Of a stretch of DNA of 5,418 nt, positions 4,239 through 5,418 are shown in pieces (the first letter of the stretch is position 1; each line of letters opens with the position of its first letter). The DNA is from DATKDP01 sp035546335 (GTDB lineage: Bacteria; Acidobacteriota; Thermoanaerobaculia; Gp7-AA8): NCBI GenBank assembly GCA_035546335.1, contig DATKDP010000067.1, forward strand, positions 1 through 5,418, in the 5' to 3' direction. The position numbers were made by a program, and so were the translations under genes. The notes below the pieces were generated by a model. The model searched no databases, was not told the DNA's origin, and worked only from the letters and a program-made list of their open reading frames with translations.

Positions 4239-5140
4239 CACTCTTTTTCCGCTTCGCCTTTCAGTGCGGCGCTCTCCGCGGCGCCGGCATAGAGACGCTG
4301 CAATTCCTCGTCGCTGGCCACGTGAAACGACTCGCGCGTCACGTCGGGGAATCCACCCTCGCGCACGTCGCCGGCATAGCGTCCGATCGCGTCGCTCATG
4401 ACCGCCGCGAGATCGGCATATCTGCGAACGAACTTCGGCGTGTGCTCCTGGTAGAGTCCGAGGAGGTCGTGCAGCACGAGCACCTGGCCGTCGCAGGCGG
4501 GTCCGGCGCCGATTCCGATCGTGGGGATCGCGATTCGCTCGGTGATGAATGCCGCCAGCTCGGCCGGCACGCACTCGAGCACCAGCGCAAAGCATCCCGT
4601 TTCCGCCAGCGCGACCGCCTCGTCGATCACCCGCTTCGCGTCGTCCGCCGCCTTCCCCTGCAGTTTGAATCCGCCGAGCACATTGACCGATTGCGGCGTG
4701 AGCCCCACGTGACCCATCACCGGAATCTCGGCATCGAGAATCGCTTCGATCGTTCGGATGCGGCTCGCCTTCCCCCCTTCCACCTTCACCGCGTGCGCGC
4801 CGGCCCGGACGAACGCTCCTGCATTCCGCACCGACTCCTCGAGCGAGACGTGGTACGACAGATACGGCATATCGCCGACGATCAGTGCGCGCCGGGCACC
4901 GCGAGCGACAGCGCGCGCGTGATGGAGCATCTCCTCCATCGTCACGCTCAGCGTGTCGGGATGCCCGAGGACGACCATGGCCAGCGAGTCGCCGACGAGG
5001 ATGATGTCGATGCCCGCCTCGTCGACGATGCGGGCGGTGGGAGCGTCGTATGCGGTGAGCATCGCGATCCGGCGGGCTCCCTTCATGCCGCGGATCATCG
5101 GAACGGTGGTCTTCTTCGCCTCGGGCTTCGCGTCGGCCAT
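4238..5140 (-). CDS. panB: 3-methyl-2-oxobutanoate hydroxymethyltransferase (ketopantoate hydroxymethyltransferase)
   Basis: This 300-residue protein transfers a hydroxymethyl group from 5,10-methylene-tetrahydrofolate to alpha-ketoisovalerate, giving ketopantoate, the first committed step of pantothenate synthesis. The TIM-barrel motifs are complete: MLTAYDAPTARIVDEAGIDI then ILVGDSL with metal ligand D51; VGDMPYLSY with D90; AVKVEGG with K119/E121; PVMGHVGLTPQSVNVLGGFK (141-160); LVLECVP with E190, equivalent to the catalytic E181 of E. coli; IPTIGIGAGPACDGQVLVLHDLLGL. It is a little longer than the E. coli enzyme (264 residues), with a short N-terminal lead and a C-terminal extension after the barrel. 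ATG at 5140 is chosen because AGGAGG precedes it by 5 nt; an upstream in-frame ATG at 5197 would add 19 residues unlike the family. It overlaps panC by one base. Confidence 0.97.
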   Translation of the reverse strand: MADAKPEAKKTTVPMIRGMKGARRIAMLTAYDAPTARIVDEAGIDIILVGDSLAMVVLGHPDTLSVTMEEMLHHARAVARGARRALIVGDMPYLSYHVSLEESVRNAGAFVRAGAHAVKVEGGKASRIRTIEAILDAEIPVMGHVGLTPQSVNVLGGFKLQGKAADDAKRVIDEAVALAETGCFALVLECVPAELAAFITERIAIPTIGIGAGPACDGQVLVLHDLLGLYQEHTPKFVRRYADLAAVMSDAIGRYAGDVREGGFPDVTRESFHVASDEELQRLYAGAAESAALKGEAEKE

Positions 5141-5145
5141 CAGAA

Positions 5146-5151
5146 CCTCCT
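5146..5151 (-). promoter_or_regulatory. Strong ribosome-binding site of panB
   Basis: AGGAGG on the minus strand lies 5 nt before the ATG at 5140. It decides the panB start against the in-frame ATG 57 bases upstream, which has no such site. Confidence 0.75.
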
Positions 5152-5283
5152 GCGGGCCGAAGGGCGGCACGTCGGCGCACTGCCGGCGGCGGCGCACGTT
5201 CGGATCGATGTCGCGGGCCTGCGATCACCGTCCTGCGCCGCATGGCGGCTGCTTCACGACCGTTCCGTCTCGGTCCGCTCTAC

Positions 5284-5418
5284 TCAGGATCCAAGCGGTG
5301 CGTAATACTGCGTCCCCTTCTGCACGCCGGCGATCTGATCGACCAGCGCATCAAAATGGTCGGGAGTGTGAACAAAGTCGATGCCGTTCGTATTCACCAC
5401 GAGAAGAGGCGTTTCGTC
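5284..5418 (-). CDS. Deoxynucleoside kinase, C-terminal end (runs off right edge)
   Basis: The frame is open from the right edge to TGA at 5286-5284, giving 44 residues: DETPLLVVNTNGIDFV (1-16), HTPDHFDALVDQIAG (17-31), VQKGTQYYAPLGS (32-44). This resembles the C-terminus of bacterial deoxyadenosine/deoxyguanosine-type kinases (dNK family), where a TPLLVVNTN..DFV strand precedes a final helix and a G-T-QYY-P-L end. These cytoplasmic enzymes phosphorylate deoxynucleosides for dNTP salvage. The P-loop and substrate-binding parts lie outside the window, so activity and specificity cannot be judged. It lies 143 bp upstream of panB on the same strand and may be co-transcribed with it. A second stop (TAG) follows one base after the TGA. 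Confidence 0.8.
   Translation of the reverse strand, partial: DETPLLVVNTNGIDFVHTPDHFDALVDQIAGVQKGTQYYAPLGS

Noticed and set aside
4239..5243. A long open minus-strand frame in phase with panC, running upstream through the whole of panB (would make a 621-residue protein)
   Set aside because: The added part is Arg/Gly/Ala-rich shadow sequence of panB in another frame; panC homology begins exactly at the ATG at 4238. It is a GC-rich open-frame artefact, not a fusion.
5141..5283. A promoter or riboswitch ahead of panB
   Set aside because: I found no convincing -35/-10 pair or conserved RNA fold in these 143 bp, only a 5-bp GCCGC/GCGGC hairpin (5237-5249).
4322..5305. A 327-codon plus-strand open frame opposite panB
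   Set aside because: It is the complement of the highly conserved panB frame; Arg/His-rich, no motif.

Overview
This is a GC-rich bacterial window (roughly 60-65 % G+C by eye). It holds ordinary housekeeping and envelope genes on the minus strand, one toxin-antitoxin pair on the plus strand, and an unusual load of intergenic repeats. The kinase N-terminus with its glycine loop and 'GREVAVK' context, the dNK-panB-panC order and the hairpin-rich repeats suggest Acidobacteriota or a similar high-GC soil or sediment phylum. No rRNA, tRNA or marker gene confirms this, so the lineage is an inference.

Layout, left to right. The N-terminal 97 codons of a Pkn2-type Ser/Thr protein kinase run off the left edge (1-293, minus), preceded by a good sigma70-like promoter. 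An intergenic stretch (294-704) holds copy 1 of a dispersed hairpin repeat. A RelE/ParE-type toxin and a Phd/YefM-type antitoxin follow (705-1333, plus), in toxin-first order, with a 17-bp perfect palindrome across the putative -10 box. Next is a 510-bp non-coding stretch (1334-1843) with an enlarged copy 2 of the same repeat and a heptamer microsatellite. On the minus strand come a SnoaL/DUF4440-like lipoprotein (1844-2341) and a DUF1287/YijF-like exported protein (2399-3007). A 370-bp intergenic region contains two alternating repeat families (A-B-A-B). The pantothenate genes panC (3378-4238) and panB (4238-5140) follow, overlapping by one base, and the last 44 codons of a deoxynucleoside kinase run off the right edge (5284-5418).

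How the genes work together. PanB makes ketopantoate and PanC joins pantoate to beta-alanine, so this pair supplies pantothenate for CoA; no ketopantoate reductase gene is visible here. The deoxynucleoside kinase upstream may be co-transcribed. The lipoprotein and the DUF1287 protein are both predicted to be exported and lie 57 bp apart, so they may share a transcript. The toxin-antitoxin pair is an independent cassette, transcribed against its neighbours and bracketed by direct copies of one repeat.

I see no convincing new multi-gene system. The most interesting signals are the repeat-bracketed, reverse-order toxin-antitoxin module with its palindrome and basic antitoxin tail, and the repeat unit that supplies the panC stop codon.
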